From: Saccharospirillum alexandrii
GTDB lineage: Bacteria > Pseudomonadota > Gammaproteobacteria > Pseudomonadales > Natronospirillaceae
Reading direction: 5' to 3'
Assembly (NCBI RefSeq): GCF_004000275.1
Contig: NZ_RCIP01000001.1
Coordinates: 1,232,749 to 1,296,748, forward strand
DNA: 64,000 nt
In this document: positions 27,305 to 37,535 of the stretch, one piece after another
Position numbering within the stretch: position 1 is the first letter of the stretch
Layout of the letters: each line of letters opens with the position of its first letter
Position numbers and translations under genes: made by a program
Notes under the pieces: model-generated
What the model saw: the letters and a program-made list of their open reading frames with translations, nothing else
What the model was told of the DNA's origin: nothing
Databases searched by the model: none

Positions 27305-27945
27305 CAAGCGTCGTCCGTCGTTGCAGCCAGATCATCCAGCTTCATTTTCAGGTAAGGGCTTTCCACACCTTGTTGCTGAGCCTGCTCATAGGCCAGACGG
27401 TAAGCTTCGCGGGCAGCTTCAGCATCGCCATCGGCGCTGTGAATGTCGCCACGCAGTTCGTTGATCACCAGCTCGTACCCCTCGGACTCAACGCTATCGA
27501 GCGTCGCCAGTGCGGCAGAGGTATTATCCCGAGCAAACTGAACCCGCGCCAGTCGAACCCGAGCCACGGGTGACAACAGCGCATCACTGTTGTCGACAGC
27601 CCAGCTCAATTCCTCTTCAGCACCGGCCAAATCACCCTGCTCTACTTTTTCTTTGGCCGCTTGAAACGCGGCGTAAACGGCGTAGGTGGTGTCTGGAAAA
27701 TCAGACTTCAGCGTTTGTGCGAGGGCGAGTCGTTCACCGGCATCGCTGCTGGTGTCATCCACCAGCTCCATCAGGGTGATGTACATGCCCGAGGCCGCTT
27801 CCTGTTTGGCCTGTACCGAGTTGCTGTAATACAACCAGCCAAAGTAGGCGATCAGTGCCACCAGAATGCCACCAATAACGCCATTGCCGTAGGTTGCCCA
27901 CCAGCGTTTAATCGCTTCAATCTGTTCCTGTTCGGTATCGTACAC
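27304..27945 (-). CDS. yfgM: YfgM family protein (SecYEG/periplasmic chaperone ancillary subunit)
   Basis: 213 residues. A short cytoplasmic start EQEQIEAIKRWWATYGN precedes one membrane helix (VIGGILVALIAYFGWLYY) and a periplasmic TPR domain. It fits YfgM, which links the Sec translocon to periplasmic chaperones. The start is GTG at 27945 with GAGGAG and GACAGG upstream. It is between hisS and bamB, the conserved place. Confidence 0.93.
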   Translation of the reverse strand: MYDTEQEQIEAIKRWWATYGNGVIGGILVALIAYFGWLYYSNSVQAKQEAASGMYITLMELVDDTSSDAGERLALAQTLKSDFPDTTYAVYAAFQAAKEKVEQGDLAGAEEELSWAVDNSDALLSPVARVRLARVQFARDNTSAALATLDSVESEGYELVINELRGDIHSADGDAEAAREAYRLAYEQAQQQGVESPYLKMKLDDLAATTDDA

Positions 27946-28030
27946 CCTGTCTTTCTCCTCTGGCGGATGCGAGGTGGTTCAACCTGAACCCCTGGCACCC
28001 GGTTCTCCGGCATCTGCCGGAGGGTCTGTT

Positions 28031-29344
28031 TTATGATTGTGCGTGCGTAACCGCGTGTTGCGACTGGCTACCATACTGATTCATCAACCAGTTCGCCAGT
28101 TCCCCCTGCGCCAGGGTTTGCTGCGGTGCGTCGTCGCGTAAGGATTTGACGGTCACCTGACTGCCTGCGGCTTCGTCTTCACCCAGAATCAGCGCCCAGC
28201 GAGCACCGGACTTGTCGGCCTTCTTCATCTGGCTCTTGAAACTGCCACCACCGCAATGGGAGATCAGCCTTAACCCGCCCACTTCGGTGCGCAGCGTTTC
28301 GGCCAGCGCCAGGCCCTGGGTTTCGGCAAGATCACCGGCCATGATCAAATAGGCATCGACGGTCTCAAACACCTCAGCCGGTATCTTCTTGAGCGTCTCC
28401 AGCATCAACAGCAGCCGCTCAACCCCCAGGGCAAACCCGGCCGCCGGGGTCGGCTTACCACCCAGCATGGGCACCAGGCCATCGTACCGGCCACCACCGC
28501 AGACGGTGCCCTGGGCACCCAGGCTGTCGGTTATCCACTCAAACACCGTCTGTGAGTAATAATCGAGCCCGCGTACCAGCCGTGGGTTCACGGTATAGCG
28601 GACGCCGGCGCTGTCTAGCCGGGTGCACAAACTCTGGAAGTGCAGTCGCGAGTCGTCGTCCAGGTAGGCATCGAATTTGGGCGCGCTGTCCAGCAGCTTC
28701 TGAGTGCTTTCCGATTTGCTGTCGAGTATCCGCAACGGATTACTGTACAACCGGTTCTGGCTGTCTTCGTCAAGTTGCTCTTTCACCGTCTCCAGGTAAT
28801 CGACCAGCGCTTTGCGATAGCGACCACGGGCTTCGGAACTGCCCAGGGTATTCAGGTTCAGGGTGACATGGTCGCCGAGGCCCAGGTTGTTCAGTAGGCG
28901 CGCGCTGACCAGAATCAATTCGGCGTCGATATCCGGTGTGGCCACGCCAAAAACTTCAGCGCCTATCTGATGAAACTGGCGGTAACGCCCTTTCTGCGGA
29001 CGCTCGTAACGGAACATGGCACCGCTGTACCAGAGACGCTGTATCTGGTTGTGCAGCAAGCCATGCTGCAACGCCGCCCTGACGCAACCGGCCGTACCTT
29101 CGGGACGCAGTGTCAGGCTGTCGCCACCGCGGTCTTCAAAGGTGTACATTTCCTTTTCAACAATATCGGTATGCTCGCCCACGCCGCGCTTGAACAGCGC
29201 CGTTGGTTCAACCACCGGCATGCGAATTTCACGATAGCCGTATTGGCCCAAAACGGTTTTGATCTGGCCTTCAAGGTACTGCCAGACCGGACTCGCCTCC
29301 GGCAGGATATCGTTCATGCCACGGATGGCTTGTAATGTGGACAA
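28031..29344 (-). CDS. hisS: Histidyl-tRNA synthetase
   Basis: 437 residues, class II synthetase. Motifs [25 protein letters not shown] (motif 2 region), [25 protein letters not shown] and the His-specific [15 protein letters not shown] and GGGRYDGL are all present, and the anticodon-binding domain follows residue 330. The start is TTG at 29344 with GGGAG about 9 nt upstream; family N-termini match it. It charges tRNA-His. Confidence 0.97.
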   Translation of the reverse strand: MSTLQAIRGMNDILPEASPVWQYLEGQIKTVLGQYGYREIRMPVVEPTALFKRGVGEHTDIVEKEMYTFEDRGGDSLTLRPEGTAGCVRAALQHGLLHNQIQRLWYSGAMFRYERPQKGRYRQFHQIGAEVFGVATPDIDAELILVSARLLNNLGLGDHVTLNLNTLGSSEARGRYRKALVDYLETVKEQLDEDSQNRLYSNPLRILDSKSESTQKLLDSAPKFDAYLDDDSRLHFQSLCTRLDSAGVRYTVNPRLVRGLDYYSQTVFEWITDSLGAQGTVCGGGRYDGLVPMLGGKPTPAAGFALGVERLLLMLETLKKIPAEVFETVDAYLIMAGDLAETQGLALAETLRTEVGGLRLISHCGGGSFKSQMKKADKSGARWALILGEDEAAGSQVTVKSLRDDAPQQTLAQGELANWLMNQYGSQSQHAVTHAQS

Positions 29345-29408
29345 CCTTACTCTCCCTCAATCAATGCGTTCGGCCCAGAATCCAAGGTTCCGGAATCGCC
29401 GACCCATA

Positions 29409-30530
29409 TTACTGGCTCTTGGCGATAACCAGCGCTTCTTCGGCTTCTTTTTCGGCAATTTTACGGCGGATCAATTGTTCGTAGTGATCCACCAAGGTGT
29501 CGTTCTGCACTTTGTGGTCCGGCTTGCCATCGACGTAGATCAGATTAGAAGGGCTGCCACCGGTGAGGCCAAGGTCAGCCTCCTTGGCTTCGCCCGGGCC
29601 GTTAACCACACAGCCGATCACCGCAACGTCGAGCGGCGTCAGCACGTCTTCGAGCCGCGATTCGAGCGCATTCATGGTGCCAATCACATCGAAGTTTTGC
29701 CGCGAGCAGCTCGGGCAGGCAATAAAGTTAATGCCCTTGTTGCGCAGGCGCAGGCTTTTCAGAATATCAAAGCCAACCTTAATCTCTTCAACCGGGTCTG
29801 CCGCCAGCGAGACCCTCAGCGTGTCGCCAATGCCGTCCATCAGCAGCATGCCCAGCCCTACCGACGACTTCACCGTGCCCGAGCGCAGGCCGCCGGCTTC
29901 GGTAATGCCCAGGTGCAGCGGCTGTTCAATCTGGCTCGCAATCTGCCGGTAGGCGGCCACGGTCATAAAGACATCGGAGGCTTTCAGGCTGAGTTTGAAG
30001 TTCTGGAAATCGAGCCGGTCCAGGATGTCGATGTGACGCATGGCCGATTCGACCAGCGCTTCCGGGGTCGGTTCGCCATATTTCTTTTGCAGGTCTTTTT
30101 CCAGAGAGCCGGCATTCACACCAATACGGATGGGTATGTCGCGATCACGCGCAGCTTCAACGACAGCCCGAACCCGGTCTTCCCGGCCAATGTTGCCAGG
30201 GTTGATGCGCAGGCAATCGACACCCAGTTCGGCGACTCGCAGTGCGATTTTATAGTCGAAATGAATGTCGGCGATCAGCGGCAGGCTGACGCGTTTGCGA
30301 ATGGCGCCAAACGCTTCGGCGGCGTCCATGCTGGGCACTGAGACCCGCACCAGATCGGCACCCGCCGATTGCAGCCGCTCGATCTGATCGACCGTGGCAT
30401 CGACATCGCAGGTTTCGGTGTTGGTCATGCTTTGTACGGCGATGGGCGCATCGCCACCAATGGGCACATCACCCACCCATATTTTGCGCGATACCCGACG
30501 TTTAATCGGGCTAACGTGTTGCTTGTTCAT
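29409..30530 (-). CDS. ispG: 4-hydroxy-3-methylbut-2-enyl diphosphate synthase (flavodoxin) IspG
   Basis: 373 residues, the penultimate enzyme of the MEP isoprenoid pathway, an iron-sulfur protein. The TIM-barrel start [23 protein letters not shown], the FDYKIALRV segment and the cluster ligands ACPSCSR and GCVVNGPGE are all visible. As a 4Fe-4S enzyme it depends on the suf genes in this window. The ATG overlaps the pilW stop (ATGA). Confidence 0.97.
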   Translation of the reverse strand: MNKQHVSPIKRRVSRKIWVGDVPIGGDAPIAVQSMTNTETCDVDATVDQIERLQSAGADLVRVSVPSMDAAEAFGAIRKRVSLPLIADIHFDYKIALRVAELGVDCLRINPGNIGREDRVRAVVEAARDRDIPIRIGVNAGSLEKDLQKKYGEPTPEALVESAMRHIDILDRLDFQNFKLSLKASDVFMTVAAYRQIASQIEQPLHLGITEAGGLRSGTVKSSVGLGMLLMDGIGDTLRVSLAADPVEEIKVGFDILKSLRLRNKGINFIACPSCSRQNFDVIGTMNALESRLEDVLTPLDVAVIGCVVNGPGEAKEADLGLTGGSPSNLIYVDGKPDHKVQNDTLVDHYEQLIRRKIAEKEAEEALVIAKSQ

Positions 30531-31315
30531 GAAACACCCTGCTCTTGCTTCCAGCGCTGAAATTCCCGAAATTCGGGGCTGTTGGCAAAACGGTTGCGAA
30601 ATTGCAGTTCGAGTGATGAATAAAGATCTTCATCGTTCATCGCATGAGCGATGCGGACACCCAGCCAGAGCGTAAAGGGGCTCTGATTCGCCCGGTTGGC
30701 ACGTACCAGTGAAATGTACCCTCGGTAGGCTCGCAAGGCTTCCTGCATACGCTCTTGCTGGAATTGCAAATCGGCCAGCCCGATGTAGCTGTTCACCAGC
30801 AACCGATCCAGCACAATGGCCCGCTCATAGGCAGCAATGGCTTCATCGACCCGGTCAACGCGGCGCGAACTCAACGCCAGATATTCGAAGCTCAGGGCAC
30901 GGCGTTGATAAAAAGTGTCGGTAACGACCTCGGCAAATTCCTCGCGTGCGTTTTCATAGCTGCGCTCGTTATACAGAAAAACCGCATACTGAAAGCGTGC
31001 CTCGGTTCCGCCGTCGTACCGAATGGCGCGGCGGAAATGGTGATCGGCCAGGTCAACTTCCCGTTCGACTTCATACACACGGGCCAGACCTAAGTGAGCA
31101 CCCGAGGCTCGGCTGTCGATGTCGAGCGCCTGGTCCAACGAGCGCTTGGCTTCGAACAGGTTGTTGTTTTCGAAGTGGGCATAGCCAATTTGAATATAGG
31201 TTTCTACGGCTTTGTCCAGATCCTGTTTGCCGGAGAATGGGCTTTGGGTTGTGGTCACACAGGCGGTTAACAACACCGACACCGCAACAAGCGCCAGGGC
31301 ACGGATCACGTTCAT
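30527..31315 (-). CDS. pilW: Type IV pilus biogenesis/stability lipoprotein PilW (PilF)
   Basis: 262 residues. The lipobox LLTAC (Cys19) and at least four TPR units ([51 protein letters not shown] and so on) match the PilW/PilF pilotin that helps the secretin PilQ assemble. It overlaps both rlmN (ATGA) and ispG (ATGA). In most relatives rodZ lies between this gene and ispG; here it is absent. Confidence 0.92.
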   Translation of the reverse strand: MNVIRALALVAVSVLLTACVTTTQSPFSGKQDLDKAVETYIQIGYAHFENNNLFEAKRSLDQALDIDSRASGAHLGLARVYEVEREVDLADHHFRRAIRYDGGTEARFQYAVFLYNERSYENAREEFAEVVTDTFYQRRALSFEYLALSSRRVDRVDEAIAAYERAIVLDRLLVNSYIGLADLQFQQERMQEALRAYRGYISLVRANRANQSPFTLWLGVRIAHAMNDEDLYSSLELQFRNRFANSPEFREFQRWKQEQGVS

Positions 31316-32475
31316 AGTACATTCCTCTGAAAACGGGCACCCGCCAGTTCGGCCGCCGTCTGGCCCAACTGAACTGCTTCGATAAACCGGTCGGAACGAC
31401 GGGTCTTGTCCGTCACTTCACCAACCAGCTGACCGCAGGCCGCATCGATGTCGTCGCCACGCGTCTTGCGAATCGTGACGTTGTAGCCTGCCGCCGTCAG
31501 GATATCCCGGAATTTGTGCATCCGGTTGTTACTGGGGCGTTCATACCCTGAATTCGGAAAGGGGTTAAACGGAATCAGGTTGATTTTACAGGGCGTGTTG
31601 CGCAGTACGTCAACCAGTTCATGGGCGTGTTCGGGCTTGTCATTCACTTCGTTCATCAACGTGTATTCTATGGTGACCACACGCTTTTCCGAGAACCGGC
31701 TCATGTAATGGTTGCAGGCGTCCAGCACCGACTGGATGTTGTACTTGCGGTTCACCGGCACCAGCGTATTGCGCAGGGCATCGTTGGGCGCATGCAGCGA
31801 CAGCGCCAGCGCCACATCGGTGACCTTGGCCAGTTCGTATATGGCTGGCACGACGCCTGAGGTGCTCAGTGTAACCCGGCGCTTCGACAGGCCATAGGCG
31901 TTGTCTTCCATCATTAGGCCCATCGCCTCGACTACATTGTCGAAGTTCAGCAGCGGCTCGCCCATGCCCATCATCACCACATTGGTGACCCGGCGCTGGC
32001 GTTTTTCACCCGGCTGGTCGAACGATCGGACCGCAATCCAGACCTGGCCAATGATTTCAGCGGTACTCAAATCCCGGTTAAAGCCCTGTTTGCCGGTGGA
32101 GCAAAAGGAGCAATCGAGCGCGCAGCCGATCTGGGAGGAAACGCAAAGGGTGCCACGGTCGTCTTCGGGAATGAACACCGTTTCAATGGCACTGCCACCC
32201 GGCATTTTCATGACCCATTTGCGGGTGCCGTCTTTCGAGTCTTTCTGGTAGGTGACTTCGGGCGCGACAATTTCAGCGCACTCGTGCAACTTGGCCCGCG
32301 TGGCCTTGCTGATATCGGTCATGTCGTCGAAATTGTCGACGCCATGCTGGTGAATCCATTTCAAAACCTGAATCGCGCGAAATTTCTTTTCGCCGAGACG
32401 GTCGACAAAAAACGCCTCCAGGGCGGGCAGTCCCATCCCCAGCAGGTTCACTTTCTGTGCCGTTTGTTCAGTCAT
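31312..32475 (-). CDS. rlmN: Dual-specificity rRNA/tRNA methyltransferase RlmN
   Basis: 387 residues, a radical SAM enzyme that methylates C2 of A2503 in 23S rRNA and A37 in some tRNAs. The CxxxCxxC cluster is C118-ALD-C122-SF-C125, with [10 protein letters not shown] after it. The mechanistic Cys is near the C-terminus ([12 protein letters not shown]). Like IspG it needs a 4Fe-4S cluster. It is first of a tight rlmN-pilW-ispG run. Confidence 0.97.
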   Translation of the reverse strand: MTEQTAQKVNLLGMGLPALEAFFVDRLGEKKFRAIQVLKWIHQHGVDNFDDMTDISKATRAKLHECAEIVAPEVTYQKDSKDGTRKWVMKMPGGSAIETVFIPEDDRGTLCVSSQIGCALDCSFCSTGKQGFNRDLSTAEIIGQVWIAVRSFDQPGEKRQRRVTNVVMMGMGEPLLNFDNVVEAMGLMMEDNAYGLSKRRVTLSTSGVVPAIYELAKVTDVALALSLHAPNDALRNTLVPVNRKYNIQSVLDACNHYMSRFSEKRVVTIEYTLMNEVNDKPEHAHELVDVLRNTPCKINLIPFNPFPNSGYERPSNNRMHKFRDILTAAGYNVTIRKTRGDDIDAACGQLVGEVTDKTRRSDRFIEAVQLGQTAAELAGARFQRNVL

Positions 32476-32505
32476 GAATTCACCTTTGTATTCGGTAGGT
32501 CGTTC

Positions 32506-32553
32506 TAAAACAGCAGGCCCCGCACACCCGAAAGCATGCCAGCGTGGGCCTGC
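32506..32553 (-). terminator. Terminator after ndk
   Basis: On the minus strand, arms GCAGGCCC and GGGCCTGC (32546-32553 and 32513-32520) are followed by TGTTTT. A second hairpin GGGGCAG/CTGCCCC (about 32556-32576) sits between it and the ndk stop. Confidence 0.6.
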
Positions 32554-32586
32554 CGGGGCAGCCTGATACTGCCCCGCATCGATGCT

Positions 32587-33015
32587 TCAGCCGCGCGGGC
32601 AGATCTCATCGTTCGAGAAGAAATAGGCGATTTCGCGCTCGGCAGAGGCCGGAGCATCAGAGCCGTGTACGGCGTTGGCATCAATGCTGTCAGCGTAGTC
32701 GTGACGCAGAGTGCCTGCAGCGGCTTCGGCCGGGTTGGTTGCGCCCATGATCTCGCGGTTCTTGGCAATGGCATTCTCGCCTTCCAAAACCTGAACCATA
32801 ACCGGACCAGAGGTCATGAACTGGACCAAAGCACCGAAAAACGGACGCTCTTTGTGCTCGGCGTAAAAGCCTTCAGCCTGCTCCTGGCTCAAATGAACCA
32901 TTTTTGAGGCAACGATGCTCAGGCCAGCGGCCTCAAAGCGGCTGTAGATGGCGCCAATCAGGTTCTTGGCAACGGCATCGGGCTTAACGATGGAAAAAGT
33001 GCGTTCAATAGCCAT
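32587..33015 (-). CDS. ndk: Nucleoside diphosphate kinase
   Basis: 142 residues. [15 protein letters not shown] starts the fold, [14 protein letters not shown] and [14 protein letters not shown] bind nucleotide, and the catalytic His is in [16 protein letters not shown]. It balances NTP pools. The ATG at 33015 with GGAGC upstream matches family starts; the longer frame upstream is non-coding. Confidence 0.97.
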   Translation of the reverse strand: MAIERTFSIVKPDAVAKNLIGAIYSRFEAAGLSIVASKMVHLSQEQAEGFYAEHKERPFFGALVQFMTSGPVMVQVLEGENAIAKNREIMGATNPAEAAAGTLRHDYADSIDANAVHGSDAPASAEREIAYFFSNDEICPRG

Positions 33016-33203
33016 GTTCAGTAAAGCTCCACTGTGTACGAATTGAGTCGGGCGCGGATTATACGTGGCTGGAGCCGCCGTTACCATGGCTCCGGGGCGG
33101 GTTTTACCCGACTTGACACGGGCCGGACCCAAGTCGCAAGGCGACGGGCGTCAGGGCCGACGGGTGGAGCAGCTGTAAATCAACCGAAACAGGGGCCAAA
33201 GCG

Positions 33204-34766
33204 TCAAAGGCGGTCCCACACCGAGGCATCCAGCGCAACGCCGGTCGCCCGGCCCCGCGAGAGAAATCGGTTCTCAAACTCACGCGGTGACAGTGGCTGG
33301 CTGAAATAGTAGCCCTGAATGCTGTCGACGCCCAGGGTCTCCAGGCAGTGCATTTGGGCAGCGGTTTCCACGCCTTCGGCCACCACGGTCATGTCCAGAC
33401 TGTGACCCATCTTCACCATGGCACCAACCATCGCTTCATCCTGACTGCGCTGGGCGATGTCGTTAATGAAGGTTTTGTCGATTTTCAGCACGGTAAACGG
33501 CAAATGACGCAAATAGGACAGGGATGAATAGCCCGTCCCGAAATCGTCCAGCGCCAGTTGCACGCCCGCGTCCTTGAGCACATTCAGTTCACGCACGACC
33601 CGCTCGGATGCATTAACCAGCAGCCCCTCGGTCACCTCCAACTGCAACGAATTGGGGTTCAGCAACATCTGACCCAATACGCTCTTAACCGCAGCCAGAA
33701 TGCTCCCGTCCTGAAACTGGCGCGGGGAGACGTTTATCGACATCAGCATCGGAATTTCGTATTGGCTCTGCCAGTGACGCAGTTGGGCGCAGGCCTCTTT
33801 CAGCACCCACTGCCCAATCTCGCCAATCACCCCTATCTGCTCGGCTATGGGTATGAACACCTCCGGAGAAACCCGCCCCAACGCCGGGTTGTTCCAGCGA
33901 ATCAGAGCTTCCATCCCTTTCAGACTGCGATCTTCCGTTGCGACAATAGGCTGGTAAACCAGTGCCAGCTCGCCCCGCTCCAGCGCCCCGCGCAGATGCT
34001 GATCGATCCGCAGCCGCTCGGCCGCCTGAATGTTCATCGACTGGGTAAAGAACTGGTAACCCCGGCGGCCGCTGGCCTTGCTTTGAGCCAGGGCGCTGTC
34101 GGCCTCCCGTATCAGCGTCTCACCGTCCCGGCCATCGGAAGGCCCCAGGCTGACGCCAATGGAGGCCGATACGGCCAACGAATGCGAATTGACGGCAAAG
34201 GGTTCGGACATGCTGGCCAGAATGCGCCGCGCCACCAGTTCGGCGGCCATACCATCCTGGATGTGCGGTAACAGCACGATAAACTCATCAGCACCGTAAT
34301 AGCCCAGCAAATCGCCTTTCTTAACGACAGACCGCAGCCGCACCGCAACGCTCTCCAGCAGTTGATTGGCCAACTGATGCCCGAGGGCTTCGTTAATGTC
34401 TTTGAAGAAATCGAGGTCCATCATCAGCACGGCACACAGATGATTGCGTTCTATCGCGACGTGTAAGGCTTCCTCAAGCCGCTCCCGCATGTAACGGCGG
34501 CTGTTGAGGCCGGTCAACGGATCTTTGTTCGCCTCCTGACGGACAGTTTCGAGCTGCTGATGCGCTTCCAGCACCCGGTAGTCGGCAGCGCGTTTGAGAC
34601 GCCGGTAGTGAAGTGACCAGAGCATCAGAATGGCACCGCCAAACACCAGGCCGGTCGCTGTAGCAACCCAGACAGACCAGGGCGTGGCCAGCGATTGCAG
34701 TGACCACCAGGCGGCACCTTGCCAAAGCAACAATAAGCCCAAACTGATCCAACGTTTGTGTCGCAC
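33204..34766 (-). CDS. Membrane GGDEF-EAL protein with degenerate GGDEF (likely c-di-GMP phosphodiesterase)
   Basis: About 520 residues. Two membrane helices (about 9-27 and 35-54) are followed by a GGDEF domain with an altered site, YYGADEF at about residue 160 instead of RYGGDEF. A complete EAL domain follows, with YQPIV, GMEALIRWNNP (about 288), NVSPRQF, LEVTEG, DDFGTGYSSLSYL, KIDKTFI and VAEGVET. Net cyclic-di-GMP hydrolysis is therefore more likely than synthesis, with the GADEF domain perhaps binding GTP as a regulator. The start is GTG at 34766 or TTG at 34772; both have weak sites. It follows sufE by about 30 bp on the same strand and may be read through from the suf operon. Confidence 0.87.
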   Translation of the reverse strand: MRHKRWISLGLLLLWQGAAWWSLQSLATPWSVWVATATGLVFGGAILMLWSLHYRRLKRAADYRVLEAHQQLETVRQEANKDPLTGLNSRRYMRERLEEALHVAIERNHLCAVLMMDLDFFKDINEALGHQLANQLLESVAVRLRSVVKKGDLLGYYGADEFIVLLPHIQDGMAAELVARRILASMSEPFAVNSHSLAVSASIGVSLGPSDGRDGETLIREADSALAQSKASGRRGYQFFTQSMNIQAAERLRIDQHLRGALERGELALVYQPIVATEDRSLKGMEALIRWNNPALGRVSPEVFIPIAEQIGVIGEIGQWVLKEACAQLRHWQSQYEIPMLMSINVSPRQFQDGSILAAVKSVLGQMLLNPNSLQLEVTEGLLVNASERVVRELNVLKDAGVQLALDDFGTGYSSLSYLRHLPFTVLKIDKTFINDIAQRSQDEAMVGAMVKMGHSLDMTVVAEGVETAAQMHCLETLGVDSIQGYYFSQPLSPREFENRFLSRGRATGVALDASVWDRL

Positions 34767-34798
34767 AGGCAATCCGCCGGTTTGGTTCTACCCTGATA

Positions 34799-35218
34799 TC
34801 AGTGGGCAGCTATGTCCTTGATCCGGGCAACCATGGCTCTCAATCCGTTACCGCGCGTTGGACTGAGATGTTTGACCAGATCCAGCTGCGAAAAATAAGC
34901 TTCGGTATCGAAGTCTAGAATCTGTTGGCGTGTCTTGCCATTGTAGGCAGCTAAAACAATGGCGAGCAAGCCCCGAACAATGTGGGCGTCGGAATCGGCC
35001 TGAAAACGGATCTGGTCACCGTCGACGTCATCGACCAGCCACACCTGGCTCTGGCAACCGCGAACGATTCGCTCGTCGGTTTTCAGAGCATCGTCCATCG
35101 CCGGCAAATCCTTCCCCAGGTCAATGATATAGCGGTATCGGTCTTCCCAGGAGTCGAAGAAAGACAAGGTTTCAACGATGTCGTCGCTGGTGACATCAGT
35201 GCCGAATTCGGTGCTCAT
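34799..35218 (-). CDS. sufE: Sulfur acceptor protein SufE
   Basis: 139 residues. SufE takes persulfide sulfur from SufS and passes it to SufBCD. The acceptor Cys55 is in the conserved VRGCQSQVWL loop. N- and C-terminal helices match the family (SWEDRYRYIIDLGKDLP; LSPTRGNGLRAMV). It is the last suf gene of the cluster. Confidence 0.95.
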   Translation of the reverse strand: MSTEFGTDVTSDDIVETLSFFDSWEDRYRYIIDLGKDLPAMDDALKTDERIVRGCQSQVWLVDDVDGDQIRFQADSDAHIVRGLLAIVLAAYNGKTRQQILDFDTEAYFSQLDLVKHLSPTRGNGLRAMVARIKDIAAH

Positions 35219-35300
35219 AGCTGACCTGTTTGTTTGAAAATGGGTAAAGTAGTACTTTAGTGGGGTGTCGTTTTTTGGCTCGTTGGTTCAGGCAGTTCTG

Positions 35301-35828
35301 CTAAAAAAACAGACCGGTCTCGAGCTGGGCTTCTTCGGACATTTTGTCACGACTCCAGGGCGGGTCAAACACCAGTTCAACCGTCACCGACTCGACACCG
35401 GGCACCTTGGCCACCCGGTATTTTACATCGTCGACCAGCACCGGACCCATGCCACAGCCCGGGGCGGTCAGCGTCATCTCGACCATAACGTGATGGCCTT
35501 CTATGGCCACCTTGTAGATCAGCCCCAGTGCGACCACATTCACCGGAATTTCCGGGTCGAAAATGGTCTCCATCGCCGCCCAGACCTGGGCTTCGTCGAT
35601 CTCGCCATCGGCCCGGGGTTCGAATTCCAGGCGCTGCGGTTCAAAGCCCAGAGCATCAGCGTCGGTACCGTCAATGCGGGCCATGTTACCGTTGTGCACC
35701 ACGGTGTAATTCCCGCCGAGCGACTGTGTCAGGGTAACAAAGCTGTCCTGCGGGATGGTGATGGGCGTACCCACCGGCACCAGCCGGGCTTCAACATCAC
35801 GCTGGGTAACCACCATGCGTTTTTCCAT
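35301..35828 (-). CDS. sufT: Fe-S assembly protein SufT (MIP18/DUF59 domain)
   Basis: 175 residues. The C-terminal MIP18 (DUF59) domain carries FDPEIPVNVVALGLIYKV, MTLTAPGCGMGP and VELVFDPPWSRDKMSEEA; the extra N-terminal half (GTPITIPQDSFVTLTQSLGGNYTV) is typical of the SufT form. SufT helps Fe-S maturation under high demand in other bacteria. The ATG overlaps the sufA stop (TGATG). Confidence 0.93.
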   Translation of the reverse strand: MEKRMVVTQRDVEARLVPVGTPITIPQDSFVTLTQSLGGNYTVVHNGNMARIDGTDADALGFEPQRLEFEPRADGEIDEAQVWAAMETIFDPEIPVNVVALGLIYKVAIEGHHVMVEMTLTAPGCGMGPVLVDDVKYRVAKVPGVESVTVELVFDPPWSRDKMSEEAQLETGLFF

Positions 35829-36226
35829 CAGTGCGCGGTCTCCGCCAGGTCGCTGTCGGCCGATTTATCGTCGACCACAAAGCTTTCACCACACCCGCAT
35901 TCGGCGGTCACGTTCGGGTTACGGAACTTGATCACCCGGTTGATGCCGTCTTTCGCGAAATCGATCTCAGTGCCCTGAACAATGGGCAGGGCGTCTTTCT
36001 GCACAAAGAGTGTGACGTCATCGGCCATGCTCAGACGCACATCGGTTTCATCCGGCTGGGTCACCAGATCCACAATGTACATATAACCGGAACAGCCGCT
36101 TTCCTTGATCGACAAGCGAATGCCCTGGGCACCGGCATCCTGTATCTGGCGGCGGCTGTGCTCCACGGCGGCGGCGGTCATGGTCAGCCGGGCTGACTGA
36201 CTCGGATCAAAGGATTCAACACTCAT
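35828..36226 (-). CDS. sufA: A-type Fe-S carrier (SufA/IscA family)
   Basis: 132 residues. The three Fe-S ligands of A-type carriers are present: Cys45 (ESGCSGY) and Cys110/Cys112 (AECGCGESF). It carries clusters from SufBCD to apoproteins. Its place in the operon favours SufA over ErpA, though the families are close. Its stop overlaps the sufT start. Confidence 0.92.
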   Translation of the reverse strand: MSVESFDPSQSARLTMTAAAVEHSRRQIQDAGAQGIRLSIKESGCSGYMYIVDLVTQPDETDVRLSMADDVTLFVQKDALPIVQGTEIDFAKDGINRVIKFRNPNVTAECGCGESFVVDDKSADSDLAETAH

Positions 36227-36314
36227 GGTCGTACTCCTGTCTCACAAAGGGGCTGCTTGCCTGTCGGTCTACAACCCACCGGGGGCCACAGACACGATAT
36301 GGGGTCAACAGCGC

Positions 36315-37535
36315 TTACATCAAAAAGGTTTTGGCCTTGTCGAGCCCGGCAAAGAGCGCGTCGACATCGGCACGGGTGTTGTACAGCGCAAAACTGGCGC
36401 GCACGGTGCCGGTCAACCCGAACCGGGTCATGATCGGCATGGCGCAATGGTTGCCTGTGCGCACCGCAACGCCCTGCTGGTCCAACAACATGCCCAGGTC
36501 TGCCGGGTGAGCGCCTTCGAGCACAAAGCCCATTACGCCGGCACGATGATCGGCATCGCCGACCAGCGTCAGCCCCGGGTAGTCTTTGGCGCGGCTGACG
36601 GCATAGTTGAGCACATCGGCTTCATGCGCGGCGACCGCGTCGCGATCCAGGCTGTTAATAAACTCGATCGCCGCCCCGGTACCAATGGCACCGGCCACGT
36701 TCGGCGTGCCAGGCTCAAACTTGAACGGCAGCGTATTGTAGGTTGTGCCCTCAAACGACACGGTTTCGATCATTTCGCCACCGCCCATAAACGGCGGCAT
36801 CGCCTCCAGCAATTCGCGCTTGCCATACAACACGCCAATGCCCATGGGGCCGTACATTTTATGAGCAGAAAAGGCGTAAAAATCGCAATCCAGCGCCTGC
36901 ATGTCGAGCGGCCAGTGCGCCACTGCTTGTGCGCCGTCGATCATCACTTTGGCACCAACGGCATGAGCCTGTTCAATAATGGCCTCAACCGGGTTAACGG
37001 TGCCCAGCGCATTCGATACATGAACAATAGACACCAGCTTGACGCGCTCGTCGAGCAAGTCGGTGAAGGCGACCATATCCAGTTGCCCGCGGTCGTCCAC
37101 CGGAATGGGCACCAGCTCGGCACCCGTCTGGGCGCCCAAAATCTGCCAGGGCACGATATTGGCGTGATGCTCCATGCCGGAGACCAGTACCCGATCGCCC
37201 TGCTTGAGGTTATCGCGACCCCAGCTGAACGCCACCAGGTTAATCGCCTCGGTGGTGCCCTTGGTCCAGATCACTTCATCGGTGCTGCGCGCGTTGATGA
37301 AGCCACGCACCGATTCACGCGCCTGTTCGAACCGGGCGGTGGCCCGGTCACTCAGGGTGTGTGCACCGCGATGCACATTGCTGTTGTCGTGCCGATAATA
37401 ACCGGCAATGGCGTCAATCACGGCGTTCGGCTTGTGCGTTGTGGCACCGTTATCCAGATACACCAGCGGTTTACCGTTCACCTGCTGGTCAAGTATCGGA
37501 AACTGAGCACGTAAGGCATCAACATCAAAGCTCAT
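36315..37535 (-). CDS. sufS: Group II cysteine desulfurase SufS
   Basis: 406 residues. A PLP enzyme that takes sulfur from cysteine. The PLP Lys is in YAFSAHKMYGP, and the catalytic Cys364 in RTGNHCAMP is at the same number as in E. coli SufS. LDNGATTHKP and NVHRGAHTLS are family marks. Its persulfide is expected to go to SufE at the operon end. Start ATG overlaps the sufD stop (ATGA). Confidence 0.96.
   Translation of the reverse strand: MSFDVDALRAQFPILDQQVNGKPLVYLDNGATTHKPNAVIDAIAGYYRHDNSNVHRGAHTLSDRATARFEQARESVRGFINARSTDEVIWTKGTTEAINLVAFSWGRDNLKQGDRVLVSGMEHHANIVPWQILGAQTGAELVPIPVDDRGQLDMVAFTDLLDERVKLVSIVHVSNALGTVNPVEAIIEQAHAVGAKVMIDGAQAVAHWPLDMQALDCDFYAFSAHKMYGPMGIGVLYGKRELLEAMPPFMGGGEMIETVSFEGTTYNTLPFKFEPGTPNVAGAIGTGAAIEFINSLDRDAVAAHEADVLNYAVSRAKDYPGLTLVGDADHRAGVMGFVLEGAHPADLGMLLDQQGVAVRTGNHCAMPIMTRFGLTGTVRASFALYNTRADVDALFAGLDKAKTFLM

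Noticed and set aside
26201-27355. 384-codon plus-strand ORF opposite bamB
   Set aside because: It is a shadow of the well-supported bamB frame; no start signal, no recognisable domain, composition driven by the antisense codons.
29259-30341. 360-codon plus-strand ORF opposite hisS/ispG
   Set aside because: It spans two conserved genes in antisense and has no family features.
36225-37514. 429-codon plus-strand ORF opposite sufS
   Set aside because: Antisense to an enzyme with all catalytic residues visible; His/Arg-rich composition is typical of GC-rich antisense frames.
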